A DNA stretch of 61,302 nucleotides. Source: Azolla pinnata (Eukaryota; Streptophyta; Polypodiopsida; Salviniales; Salviniaceae). The notes beneath the pieces are model-generated. The model did no database searches and had not been told where the DNA came from. It saw nothing but the letters and a program-made list of their open reading frames with translations. Positions 49,601 through 60,243 of the stretch are shown in pieces; within the stretch, counting starts at the first letter, position 1; every line of letters begins with the position of its first letter. The position numbers and the translations under genes are program-made. Location of the stretch: positions 2,505 to 63,806 of the forward strand of contig JBBBWG010027346.1 of the NCBI GenBank assembly GCA_037176905.1. Direction: 5' to 3'.

Positions 49601-52094
49601 TAATGTTTCTAAGGTGAGAAAACGACATATGAAACCCAACATATCATACAGATGCTTTCTCATAAAGTAGATAATGAACTAAATGAATAAAACTAGTTTC
49701 CTTGGTTTAGCTTGCCTTCGTTACAATAATGTAGTAACATATTACACATGAATAGCATGATAGATTATCAGAATGACATACAGTTTTTTCTGTTGCAATT
49801 TTAATATGTCCATGAATTGATATTCCAGTACCTCCTCCCATGACAATCCCATCAAGTAAAGCTACCTATCAGCAATATAGCATTAGAAATAAAGTATACG
49901 CACATACCAGAATGCACATATAATCTGCATCTTCAAACTGTCTTCACTCACATGAGGCTTCTTGAATGTCCCAACTAGGTAATTAAGTTGATATTCATCA
50001 TAAAAGAAATCATTTGCCAAATTGTAGTTCCCTGATCAAAAGTGGATAGTGAACATATAAGACACCACTTTCCACTACTCGTGAACAAAAGTTATGTACC
50101 TTCATTGCTAATTTATTTACATATTCAATAAAACCATCCAAACTGGAAACATCAAGCCAACCTGAGTTTCCATATAGTGCCGTTTCTGCAACATCACCCC
50201 CTGCACAAAAAGCCCTTCCAGACCCCTACATTACCAGAACATCCCAATAATATCTGTAAAATAAAAGAAAACCACACTTTGTGGTACTTTCCAGAAGATA
50301 CATACCTTTATTATGATCAAAGAAACTTGACTATCATTTTCCCATTGCTCATATAGTTTCTTCAAGGATTTTATCTGAACATGGAAATAGTTTAATGATT
50401 TGTTTTGTGTTGGCATAGATATGTGTGAATAAAAATATAATAATATAAAAATATTTCGATGTCTCCCCAAGAGAAAAATAGATCATCCTTACCATTGAAT
50501 GTGAAAGGGCATTGAGTTGTTTTGGCCTATTTAAAACCGCCACTCGAACCTGGTTGAATTCAAGGGCTAGAATCTGGAATTGAATAAAAATTTGTAATAT
50601 AAGGTCTGAATCTTCAGCAACAAAATTTTCAGATGGATGAAACACAGATGTGAAGAAATGCTACAGATCTTGAATGAAAAGGATTTTAAGCATTATACTG
50701 ATTACAATATACATTAGATGCTACTTTGCAGCAGCATATGTTAATCTAACACCAAACTTTCTTCTTGACTGGAATGCAAGATATGTACAAATATTCTAAA
50801 CATACACACACACGACCATACAGTAATTGCTTCGAATCAAAGGGAATTTTTGTGCAACTATATGGAAACTATAAGGGGGAATTATGTGGAAGCTTACAAA
50901 ATTTTCATGGTTTTAAATGACAATTATGATCCAATCATATGACGATTGCGATGTTGTATGGAAATAAGTACGGAGCCCCGTGCCACATGAAACCTTTCAT
51001 GGTATCAACAGTGTACAGTTGCACGATTTTACTAACCCACTAAGATCTTCACATGTCAAGATGTGTAGCATCAAACTTTGTAGCAGCCACAATACCGATT
51101 TTTTGTGCTTTAAGATCAGTTGAAAACAGCTGATTTCGAACGAATGGGGTTTCAAGATAAAACATGTAGGATAAAGTTAGAAGCCTTAATCGAACAGCTT
51201 TTGCTCAACTATAAAATTGAGAACTATGGCTACGAAAAAGTAGCCACAATATGACATTGACGGAGGAGACTAATAAAGATTTAGGTTTGTAGGCAGTTGT
51301 CATCAGCCTTCTTCTCAGAACATCGGAATTGGGAGGAACTTGGGATTAGTTAAAAACATCGAATCAATAGATATAACAAGCAATGAGATGTTTCATACTA
51401 CATATTCAAGGTTTGGACTCGTGAGAGCATGCGTAACTGATGATAACATGAGATGAAATTTGAATGACTAGATCATCGTAGATCCGATGAAGACTGAAAT
51501 TTTTTCAATCACATTTTCAAACTTCAGCTTTGATCCCTCTCTACAGGCAAAAGCTCTAGTGTCTCTGTCTCTACTTATTCAAGATTCGGACTCGTGAGGG
51601 CCTGGGTGACTGACGATAAGACTAGATCGCGATAAGGTATCACATCCAACGAAGACAACAATCTTTTCGGATCACAGTTTGAAAAAGTTTGAGGTTTGAT
51701 CTCTCCCTCTATCGACGGAATGAGATCGAGGAGCAACGGACCGTCGCACGCAGATCATTACGTTCTATCGTAACAGCAGTTAAAAAAGAGAACAAACACA
51801 TTGCCAAAGAAGACCGCAATCGTTTCGGATCACAGTTTGAAGTTTGAGCTTTCATCTCTCCCTCTATCGACGGAATGAGATCGAGGAGCAACGGTCCGTC
51901 GCACGCAGATCATTACTTTTAATCGTAGCAGCAGTTAAAAAAGAGAGCAAACACATTGCCAAGGAAATGGCGGAGCGAGGGAGAGAGACACAGAGACACG
52001 GAGAGAGAGAGAGAGAGAGAGGTACCTCGTTCTCCGTCTTAGATTTAAGGCGTTCGAAGGTCCGATTCTTGTCGCGGAAATCGTCGACAGCCAT
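43909..52094 (-). CDS. CHY1: CHY1-like 3-hydroxyisobutyryl-CoA hydrolase, copy 2 (peroxisomal)
   Basis: Same enzyme family and gene structure as copy 1: fourteen exons at 52094-52026, 50573-50493, 50374-50306, 50225-50162, 50031-49952, 49865-49782, 47627-47543, 46429-46344, 46200-46079, 45336-45276, 45199-45104, 44869-44768, 44317-44276, 44046-43909; 392 residues. Exons 2-13 match copy 1 in length and phase; only exons 1 (23 versus 11 codons) and 14 differ. Motifs: [36 protein letters not shown] (E155, D163), [10 protein letters not shown]. It ends in NAKL, a PTS1. The N-terminus (MAVDDFRDKNRTFERLKSK) is unlike that of copy 1. The gene is 2.4 kb longer because introns 6 and 7 have grown; intron 1 also contains a tandem duplication. 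It reads intact, so both copies are probably expressed enzymes, perhaps with divided roles. Confidence 0.93.
46545..46612. repeat. (AC)34 microsatellite in intron 7 of CHY1 copy 2
   Basis: A perfect 68-base dinucleotide run. Confidence 0.98.
49130..49620. repeat. Tandem duplication of about 245 bp in intron 6 of CHY1 copy 2
   Basis: 49130-49362 and 49380-49620 share GAGGATAC-TTCA, CCATGAGAAAAAT-TGATATTT, AGAATAACAGGAGTTT, CCCAAAATAAG-TTT and GATTGATTAATGTTTC. It explains part of the intron's growth relative to copy 1. Confidence 0.85.
51666..51968. repeat. Tandem duplication of about 158 bp in intron 1 of CHY1 copy 2
   Basis: Two near-identical units share GGATCACAGTTTGAA, TCTCCCTCTATCGACGGAAT and GCAGTTAAAAAAGAGA-CAAA. 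Weaker older copies may lie at 51405-51530 and 51580-51660. It is close to the exon-1 donor at 52025. Confidence 0.85.
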
Positions 52095-52300
52095 GGCGAG
52101 GCAGAAGGAGCGGGAGCCAAAGGAAGACGATGATGAAGGAATAGCAGAAGTTTTTTTTTTTTGTGTTAACAAAAAGTCCTGTCATTAGTTATAAAATTGC
52201 TCGTTTTACAATTTGTTCTTGAGACCATGAACTGATCGAAACTCAAGGAAATAACCATTTTGGTGGAACATAAAAAAAAACAACATGTTTGGTTTCTGTC

Positions 52301-52618
52301 TTACGATAGAAAAAATTTGAAAATGAAAGGATAAGTGATCCATTCCGGAAGAAATCGCCGATTGTCGCTCCTCTGCTGCTCGATGAGATTGCGCTCGGAA
52401 AAGCATCGTCGAATCGACCTTTCGGTGTGTGAACAGTTTCGGGACCGGATTTCTCGTATTACCGATAGAAAAAACTTGAAAATGAAAGGATAAGTGATCC
52501 ATTCCGGAGGAAATCGCCGATTGTCGCTCCTCTACTGCTCGATGAGATTGCGCTCAAAAAAGCATCGTCGAATCGACCTTTCGGTGTGTGAACAGTTTCG
52601 GAACCGGATTTCTCGTAT
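52301..52618. repeat. Recent 159-bp tandem duplication upstream of CHY1 copy 2
   Basis: Two units (52301-52459, 52460-52618) differ at about six positions, so they are roughly 96% identical and young. They lie about 200 bp upstream of the gene's ATG. No gene was recognised between here and 53225. Confidence 0.92.
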
Positions 52619-53225
52619 TACTACAGCAGCTGAAGGTATCCTTTCCGTAATGCCCACCAAAGAGTTGTGTACTGCTCACGAGGTTCCCACAATGTGGACG
52701 ATATTGCTAGTAAAACCTCTTTCTCTCCTTCTAGGCCTGGGGAAAGCATGGAAGAAAAACCCGGAAATGTGATCGGAAGGATTTCTATCACACCTCTTCG
52801 CTCAGTGATTCTGAGAAGTCGTCACCACGCTTGGATTGTTGGATGGCATGTCCAAAACCTACGTACAAGGGACTCGATTTGATACTCACAGAGCGTACAA
52901 TGTGACGACTTTCCGATCTTGCTCATCCATTCTCCGACAGGTAATGCTCGATGGGTTATCAAACCATTCACAAGTTATTATCCTGCGTGCCTGATTCCTC
53001 CTCGCCCAAAGCCGCTTCCAAAATTTGCCCAACAAACGTGACGACATACCATTTCGTTCCCAAAAGCTTGATGTCCCATGAAAACCTTCCTTCGAATACG
53101 CCAGAATATAACATGCAAGTTTAGCGGTAATAGCAAAAGTTGAGAGGTTAGGGTTAGGGTTCAGAGAGCGAGAAAGAGCATTGTTATGGCACCGTAATAT
53201 TCTAAGGGTTGACATGCCAAGATCG

Positions 53226-53465
53226 AACCCTAACCCTAACCCTAACCCTAACCCTAACCCTAACCCTACCTAACCCTAACCCTAACCCTAACCCTAACCC
53301 TACCTAACCCTAACCCTAACCCTAACCCTAACCCTAACCCTAACCCTAACCCTAACCCTAACCCTAACCCTAACCCTAACCTCAACCCTAACCCTAACCC
53401 TAACCTCAACCCTAACCCTAACCCTAACCTCAACCCTAACCCTAACCCTAATCCAAACCCTAACC
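53226..53465. repeat. Interstitial telomere-type hexamer array (CCCTAA)n
   Basis: About 38 CCCTAA units with interruptions (CTACCTAA, CCTCAA). This is the TTAGGG (hexamer) form, unlike the TTTAGGG heptamer at 19497-20226. A CTCCAT repeat follows (53486-53560), leading into the Pro/His-rich gene's leader. Antisense open frames giving Gly-Leu and Arg-Val runs are artefacts. Confidence 0.95.
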
Positions 53466-53597
53466 CTAGATCTAATCCTAGCATTAGGCCTCATCTCCAT
53501 CTCCATCTCTGTATTCTGTTTGTCTTTCCTCTCCATCTCCATCTCCATCTCCATCTCCATCTCTGTATCTGTCTGTCTTTCTTCGCTGGTCGTGGCT

Positions 53598-56500
53598 ATG
53601 GCAGCTGAAGCACTTCCTCCTCCTCCCCCCCCTCATCACCATCTCCATCTTCCTCCTCCTCCTCCTCCTCCTCACCATCGCCATAGCCATCACCCACCTC
53701 CTCCTCCTCCTCACCATCGCCATAGCCATCTCCCACCTCCTCCTCCTCCTCCGCATCACCATCGCCATAGCCATCTACCACCTCCTCCTCCTCCTCATCT
53801 CCATCCTCCCCCGCACCATCACCATCACCATAGCCATCACCCACCGCCTCCTCCTCCTCCCCCTCTTCCCCACCATCATCATCGCCATAGCCATCATCCA
53901 CCTCCACCTCCTCCTCTTCCTCCTCCTCATCACCATCACAATCCGTATCACGTTCCTCATCCCCATTACCCCCCTCCCCCTCCACTGCAACCCTCCCCTT
54001 TCATATGTAGTCGTTGTGGCTTTTTGAATAATCCTAACCCTAACCCTGACCCTAACCCTAACCCTAACCGCAACAATGCCTTTTACCCTAACCCCGACGA
54101 TGCATCCTACACATACTCTGGTTTTCCCGTCGTTGCTGATCAATGGCAGCCCGAGCGTAACAGGTATGCGCCGGATGGTTCGACAAGGATCGCTTCCCCC
54201 AATTTCTGTTCTCAACCTTCCATTTTCTTTTCTCTCTCGCACATCTCTTCCTTACTTGCGAAAATTACATTCTTGTCATCAGTACCCTACCTTATAATGG
54301 ACGAATCAGCAAAGAAGGAGGAGGAGGAGAAGGAGTAGAATCAGAGAAAGCCGAGAATTTGCAAGCCGAAGAAGAAGAAGACGACGACGATGAAGAAGAA
54401 GAGTACGAGTATGTGCTGACCGATGAATGGCTCGAGTTCTTTGCGCAGTCTGAAGCTCGGCGCCAAGCGAGTAAATATATGCTTGACAATGCTTCTGTTT
54501 GACGCATACAAATTTCATGTAACGGAATACCCTCTTGTTGTTCCATGTATCTCAGAATAAGGATTGGATCTCTATGTTTTTCGTTGCCCTTCTCGCAGAG
54601 AAGAAACTAAAGAAGAAAATGGCCAAGATTGCTAGGAAGGCAGCCAAAGGCAACGTGGCTGCGGAGTCTGTGGAAGGTGAAGTTGTTGTAGCCGAGGAAT
54701 GTGAGGATGCTTCTCAATCCGAGAAGGAGACGACAGTGCATGACCAGGTATTTATAGAACAGTAAAAGCCTTACCAAAATCTAAACACTAAAACTTTAGA
54801 CTGTAAAACTCTACAGTAGTAAAACGGTAAACTCTACTAATACCTACCTATGATCCCAAAAATGCAACCCTCAAAGTCAAATCTGAAATCTTGAAACTGT
54901 ATGAACAAAAAACAGACCTTAACTTCGAAATCTGAAACCTGAAATTCGAAGTTGGTAAGATACATCTAAAGCTTAGACATAGAAAGCTAAAACTAAAAGT
55001 TTAAACTGACAATAGGCACTTGAATTTTCTTTTGTAAACTGAGACTCAAATCCTTGAGGCTTGAAAAGGAAACATGTTATGTTTGTGCATCTCCATTTTC
55101 TATGCAAATTCTCTCATGGAAAAGATTGGAATATGTGCATAAGGATAGTTCGATGTTGAATGGATCACGCTTGCTTAATTGCACCAATAAGCTAACAACC
55201 ATGTCAAACATCTAGACGGTTCGAGTTTTTGTTGTGTATCTAACTTATGGCAAAGGTTGGAATAGTGCACTAGGATAGTTCGATGTTGTATGGATCACTC
55301 TTTCTTAGTTGCACCAGTAAGCTAACAACCATGTCAAACATCTAGACAGTTCGAGTTTTTGTTGTGTACCTAATTTATGTTCATGATTGATTGATATAAG
55401 ACTTGTTAATGAGACCATACTTATTACAGGTGAAGACCATGACATCCAAAGAAGTTGAAGCTGCTCAAGTAAAGGAACCTCAAGAAATTGTTGAAACAAT
55501 GGAACCTTCAGTTGTGCAGTGCCAGGTATGCACAGAATAAACCCATCAAATTAACTGCACAATGCAGTGCCGAACATATCAGTCCAAAATATTCTTCACT
55601 TTAGTATTGAAAGAATTCCCTGGTTTATTCGAGGAAATTTACTCTATAGAGTGTGCATTACAACAATAGTTGAACTTATGAGAATTGGATAAATTGCATT
55701 TGATGTGAACAATATACCTGAGATTGTAAAAGGATTATAGCAAAAGCTGAGCAAACCATAAAATGCCCAATATGCAATCACGCAATTAAAGCACAAGGAA
55801 TAGTATCGGTTATGAATATCATCAATCCCATCTTTATATCAAAGTGATTTTCATACACGATTCCATTAGCATGGAAGGACAGAACAAATGTCGTGGCTTG
55901 TGATTGTAGTATTTGCAGAATTGGGCTAGTTAAAGCAAAGAGCTGAACACAAAGTTCCAATCTGAAATTATTTTAGTGCAACAATTGGAAATACCTCCAG
56001 GGAGTTACTAGGAATCATTTGATGGACCTCTTTAGTTTGCCTAGCTCATGTGGGGTTTACGGAAAACATTTTGCGGGGCCTGAAACACTAGGCTTAACTA
56101 ACCAGAGATCTTTATTTGAATAGATTTGTTAGCTACATATGAAAACCTCGAGGGGGTAGCTTCAAACAATAGCCAATCAGCTGGTTAAAGGCTTCTGAAT
56201 AGTGAATGAATATACTTTTGCTAGTTAGTAATAATGTAGCAATATGTATGCTAAGAATGTTTGAGTGTATATCTTAACAACTAAAGACAATTGAGTTGTA
56301 TGTGTCCACATCAATCTGAATTCTGCACATCCATTGAATATTTGTTAAAGAGAGAATTTTTTTGCGCTGTTACGAATATTACACCAATTTTTCATCCATA
56401 TTGTGGAAATGTAAATGTAAGCATAAAGTAGCATTGCATGCTCTGTGTGGCGTCGGAGGTCTCTATGAATGTGTAATTTAAATGCTGCTTTCATTGTTTT

Positions 56501-59500
56501 GGGAGTGCATATGGCAGAAAAGCTTGAAATCTTGTGAAAGCTTCCTAAAGATTTAATCAACGACCTGGATTATGATTTATATCCATGGCAAGGATTTTTA
56601 TTTAGTATATTACATAAAATCATGCATTGTGTGTGAATTTGGACCGTTTTCTGATGTTCCATGTTCTCGATGTGCCATGGAATTGCCCCTTCTAGGTGAT
56701 TCTTTTGACCTAAAGAATTGGGCTCTGTATTCCTGTTGGTAATACACTCTAAATCTATTCCTTTTTATTTTTATAATCTATGATAGGTGTCTTTAAGAAT
56801 GATAGTGTTTATTCTAAAAAATCTCGTTTGATCCTCAATAGAGACTAACTCTGTATCCTTTAGAACATAGAAGTTACTAGTTCTTTTAGAGGGTTATTTT
56901 GACATGAACTCTGGTAATCCATCCTTATTTACAAAAGTTGATTAGGTGTTTCTTTTCATGTTAATCGTATCCATCTGTTTGTGGTTGCATGTATAAAATA
57001 TCTTCAGATACAACTCATGTAAAAGTAATAGCTGTAGTTTCTCTCATGGAGGCTTAAAGATTGATCCTCCTCTCTCTTTGCCTTTGCTCAGGTCTCTCTT
57101 TTTTAGATGTAGTGTGCCAGAACTTGGCTTAATGACATTCAAGTTCTATGTCTTACATTTTGATAACAAAGATATTGCTTTCATATGTTGAGCATATACT
57201 CATTTCCTGTATCACTCTTGACGAATACTCAGAGCTAGGAACACAACATTACAGTAGAAGATATTGAAATATCCACCAACAATCACTTGGTTGCTGTGGC
57301 AAATGTAGGCCTCTCTATGGTGATGCATCATCAATTGCGCCTCTAAATATCAGTACTTGAATCCCTCTGATGGCATTTGCCAAACTTTACCATCTATGGG
57401 GTACTCAACCTTGTCAACCAAGATATCCACTCAGAGTAATAAGTAAGGCTGAAAGTGCACATATACCTAACTGTCACCTCAAAGAACTGAAAATAAAAAT
57501 AATCAGGAGACCAGAGATATTGACTTACCATAACAATGACCAATTTGATGTATGGGACAAATCATAATTACAAATATGAATGAGTAGCACCACGAAAGAA
57601 GTCTTAGGTCTCGTAAGTGGCTTTACTGCTGGTTCTGGTTGTTTTAAAAGATTACGGGAAAAGTTTTATCTTTCATAAGCCGGCCAAATCTGACCCACTG
57701 TACTGGAGGGGAGAATATCATCTGATGTGTACGTTTTTTTAAGGAGATTACTACTTTGTAGTTAAAACTCTTCGCGGAAAGATTTCACACACATGCGATC
57801 AATCTTCTTGGTAGAGATTTCAATATGACACTTCATGGCTACCTAACATGTCACTTGAGTTTGAATGAGTTCTTGTGAATTACATTATCTTCCACAAGAT
57901 TTGTCTTGCATACTTGCATATCTTGATACTTGGGTTGTAAGGCCATGATTCTACCACAAGACCTAGCTAGTGGAAGCTAGTGTGTCTTTTGGATTCTTAA
58001 TCTAGCTTCCCATCGCTTTTTGGGAAGTTGATTTGAAGGGCTATGTTGAACTCTAAGCACGTACTCAACAACCTTTTTGATGGTCATAATCTCAACTAGA
58101 AGCGTCCGGTCAAGAAGTAGGAGCATATATGGCATTTGTGACTTCACTTAGAAAGTTCATAGGAAATCACTTTTGGAGCATCTCAAATTCTTTCCAAGTG
58201 GATTTAAGGATGCTATCTCCCCATACTTCAACTCTGTAGAGAAGCACTGGTAATTCTAATGTGTCAAAAAGGTATTTCTTTAAGACCCAACAAGTGATTT
58301 TTCCACCATTACGTATATGCTCAAATACATAGTAAGCTCTCTTTCTTGTTTCTAAACGATGGCTAGCACATTCATTCTATCTATGGTCTGAAGGAACTTC
58401 AAGACTAATGTGTTTAAAGCTTTTAACAATTTCAAGTGGCACTGTATATATTCCCTGGTTTTTCTTTGTTTTGCGACTTCACTAGCATTATCTTTGTTTT
58501 GCAGCTATTAACACTCACCTTATTATGTATGCAAAACTTTTTTAATATCTTCATTAGCTTTTGGGCATCTTCTAGATTATTTGCAAAAAGCACAATATCA
58601 TTTGCATAAAACAAAAGCATGATTTTATATTCAATGCCTTCATCTTTTACAAACTTAGTGATCGTTTGTTCGAGTTCATTGATGCATAAACCGAATAGAG
58701 TTGGTGAGAGTGGGCATCCTTGCTTCACATCAGTAGATATGAGATTACAATCATATAATCACTCAGGGCCCCTGGTTCTACCATACATTACATATCAAAC
58801 TTCTCATAGATACGAGAGATTGCAATCATCTATACCTACATTACGTATCACCTTCTCATAGATACGAGAGATTGCAACCATTTATAGCAACATTACATAT
58901 CATCTTCTCATAGATACAAGAGATTGCAATCATATAATCATTCAGGGCCCCTAGTTCTTCTATATGTCTCCAAGTTTACCACGTGGTACCATAGCAAAAG
59001 TTTTCTTGAAGTCTATAAAGCAACAATATAACCCCTTACCTGGTCAATGGCTTTTTTTTCTGTTAAAACTCGTACTGTGACCAAGTGATAAAACCCAGAA
59101 GCCAACTTGTTCGTAAACTTTCTTATTATGATCTTCAACCTATACACTCCACATTGATTCCATTACATCCCCAAAAAGTTTCGCCATAAGTGAACCAACC
59201 ATGTTGTCTGATAATTGTTTACATCATTCATATCTCAAGTAAAATTCGTATCGGACGTGATGCTGTGCAGCAGTTCTCTAGCCCTTGACTCGGTTAACCT
59301 CAAGGTCGGCCTATTGTTTTCTGCTTTATGCTCAGACGTGATAATAATCAGTTTGAACATAAGATCTAATATGTGCTTTTCTTATGGCAATCATTCGATG
59401 CATTTTCCTGTCATAATCAACCATATGTTTTTATTGATACATGGGTATATTTTGTTCAATCATACAGTGGCAGCCTAGAACTATCCCTTTAATGTAAGCC

Positions 59501-59788
59501 TATAGAAGTCATCTCGAACTCGAGGCCTTTTAGCTTTTGGAGACCATCAAAAGTAGTGTCACTCGATTTACACTCAATTGTGTATTTAGAATCTAGTTTG
59601 ATTGTGTTTGTTTGTCTTGACTCGTGGGAAAATGTTTGTACAATGTATATTACGTAAGGTCATAAGATTGAGAAGTTCTTGATCTGATCTTAGTTCTGAA
59701 ATATGTTTTGAAATATATCTCACTGTATGGAAAGAGATAAAGCACTAACATTTGGATTTTGGCAATGTAGGCTGTAGCTACTAACTGA
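53598..59788 (+). CDS. Pro/His-rich protein with TDEW motif and basic/acidic C-terminus
   Basis: Exons 53598-54163, 54283-54470, 54599-54747, 55430-55525 and possibly 59771-59788 (AVATN, stop) give about 338 residues. Residues 6-135 are alternating Pro runs and His/Arg/Ser runs from CCT/CAC microsatellites. Next is a small Cys pair ([10 protein letters not shown]), then an Asn-Pro run encoded by telomere hexamers (54029-54066). Exon 2 is a Glu/Asp tract followed by [20 protein letters not shown], which splices in phase to [18 protein letters not shown]; the TDEW-FA-SEARR pattern is the conserved-looking core. The C-terminus is acidic/Gln-rich. I do not recognise a named family. Exons 1-4 have good splice signals and compatible phases. 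The last exon lies after a 4.2-kb intron and is tentative. The ATG at 53598 is the first in frame. Confidence 0.65.
55120..55382. repeat. Tandem duplication of 130 bp in intron 3 of the Pro/His-rich gene
   Basis: Two units share AGGATAGTTCGATGTTG, GGATCAC-CTT-CTTA and AAGCTAACAACCATGTCAAA. It ends about 50 bp before the exon-4 acceptor. Confidence 0.9.
55526..57800. other. Long AT-rich non-coding stretch
   Basis: No gene recognised. It is probably the first part of the last intron of the Pro/His-rich gene. Confidence 0.45.
57990..59200 (-). mobile_element. Degenerate LINE (non-LTR retrotransposon) reverse-transcriptase fragment
   Basis: Minus-strand 58728-58432 reads [20 protein letters not shown] followed by [17 protein letters not shown], the core of a LINE reverse transcriptase, with the usual YADD replaced by YAND. 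Upstream, 58730-59200 gives further RT-like pieces in broken frames ([19 protein letters not shown]). Downstream, 58430-57990 gives the thumb/connection-like part ([26 protein letters not shown]) with stops. There is an internal triplication of a 52-bp piece (58801-58930). It is dead by stops, frameshifts and the active-site change. Confidence 0.8.
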
Positions 59789-60243
59789 AGGGGCATGCAA
59801 TGTCATATGTATACATGCATACGTGTACTCTGAAGTAAATAAGATGATACAAAAAAGCTGCTGCTTCTCTCGTAAAATAAGGGGCTTGATATTAATTTAT
59901 TCCTGTTAGGGATTGCGCGTATATCATCAGGGTAAGACGTGATGACACTCAAAACATTCGGCGTACACACCTTGCTATTGTATTGGCGATGCTTGTGCTT
60001 TGTAACATTAGGCTTTGCAAGTTATTATCATCGTTCTTATGATTACAAATGGGTTGTATTGGCAAACCATGTGCATTGTAATCTTATGGTTGCAAGGTAT
60101 ATTAAGTTTTAATTAATGGAAGGATATACCTGTATCATAATTCACCTGGCGTTTTCTGAGTATGATTCAGATTGCATCAAAACCCTGGCTATAGACTCTC
60201 TCATCATGTTGTCTCATCGTATTTAAACCTGGATCTCATATTC

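Noticed and set aside
53266-53560. Minus-strand open frames of Gly-Leu or Arg-Val dipeptides
   Set aside because: They are antisense translations of the CCCTAA array; any six-base repeat gives stop-free dipeptide frames.
53596-53985. Minus-strand acidic frame rich in Asp, Gly and Glu
   Set aside because: It is the complement of the CCT/CAC microsatellites in the Pro/His-rich exon, which has good splice sites and a continuing gene model.
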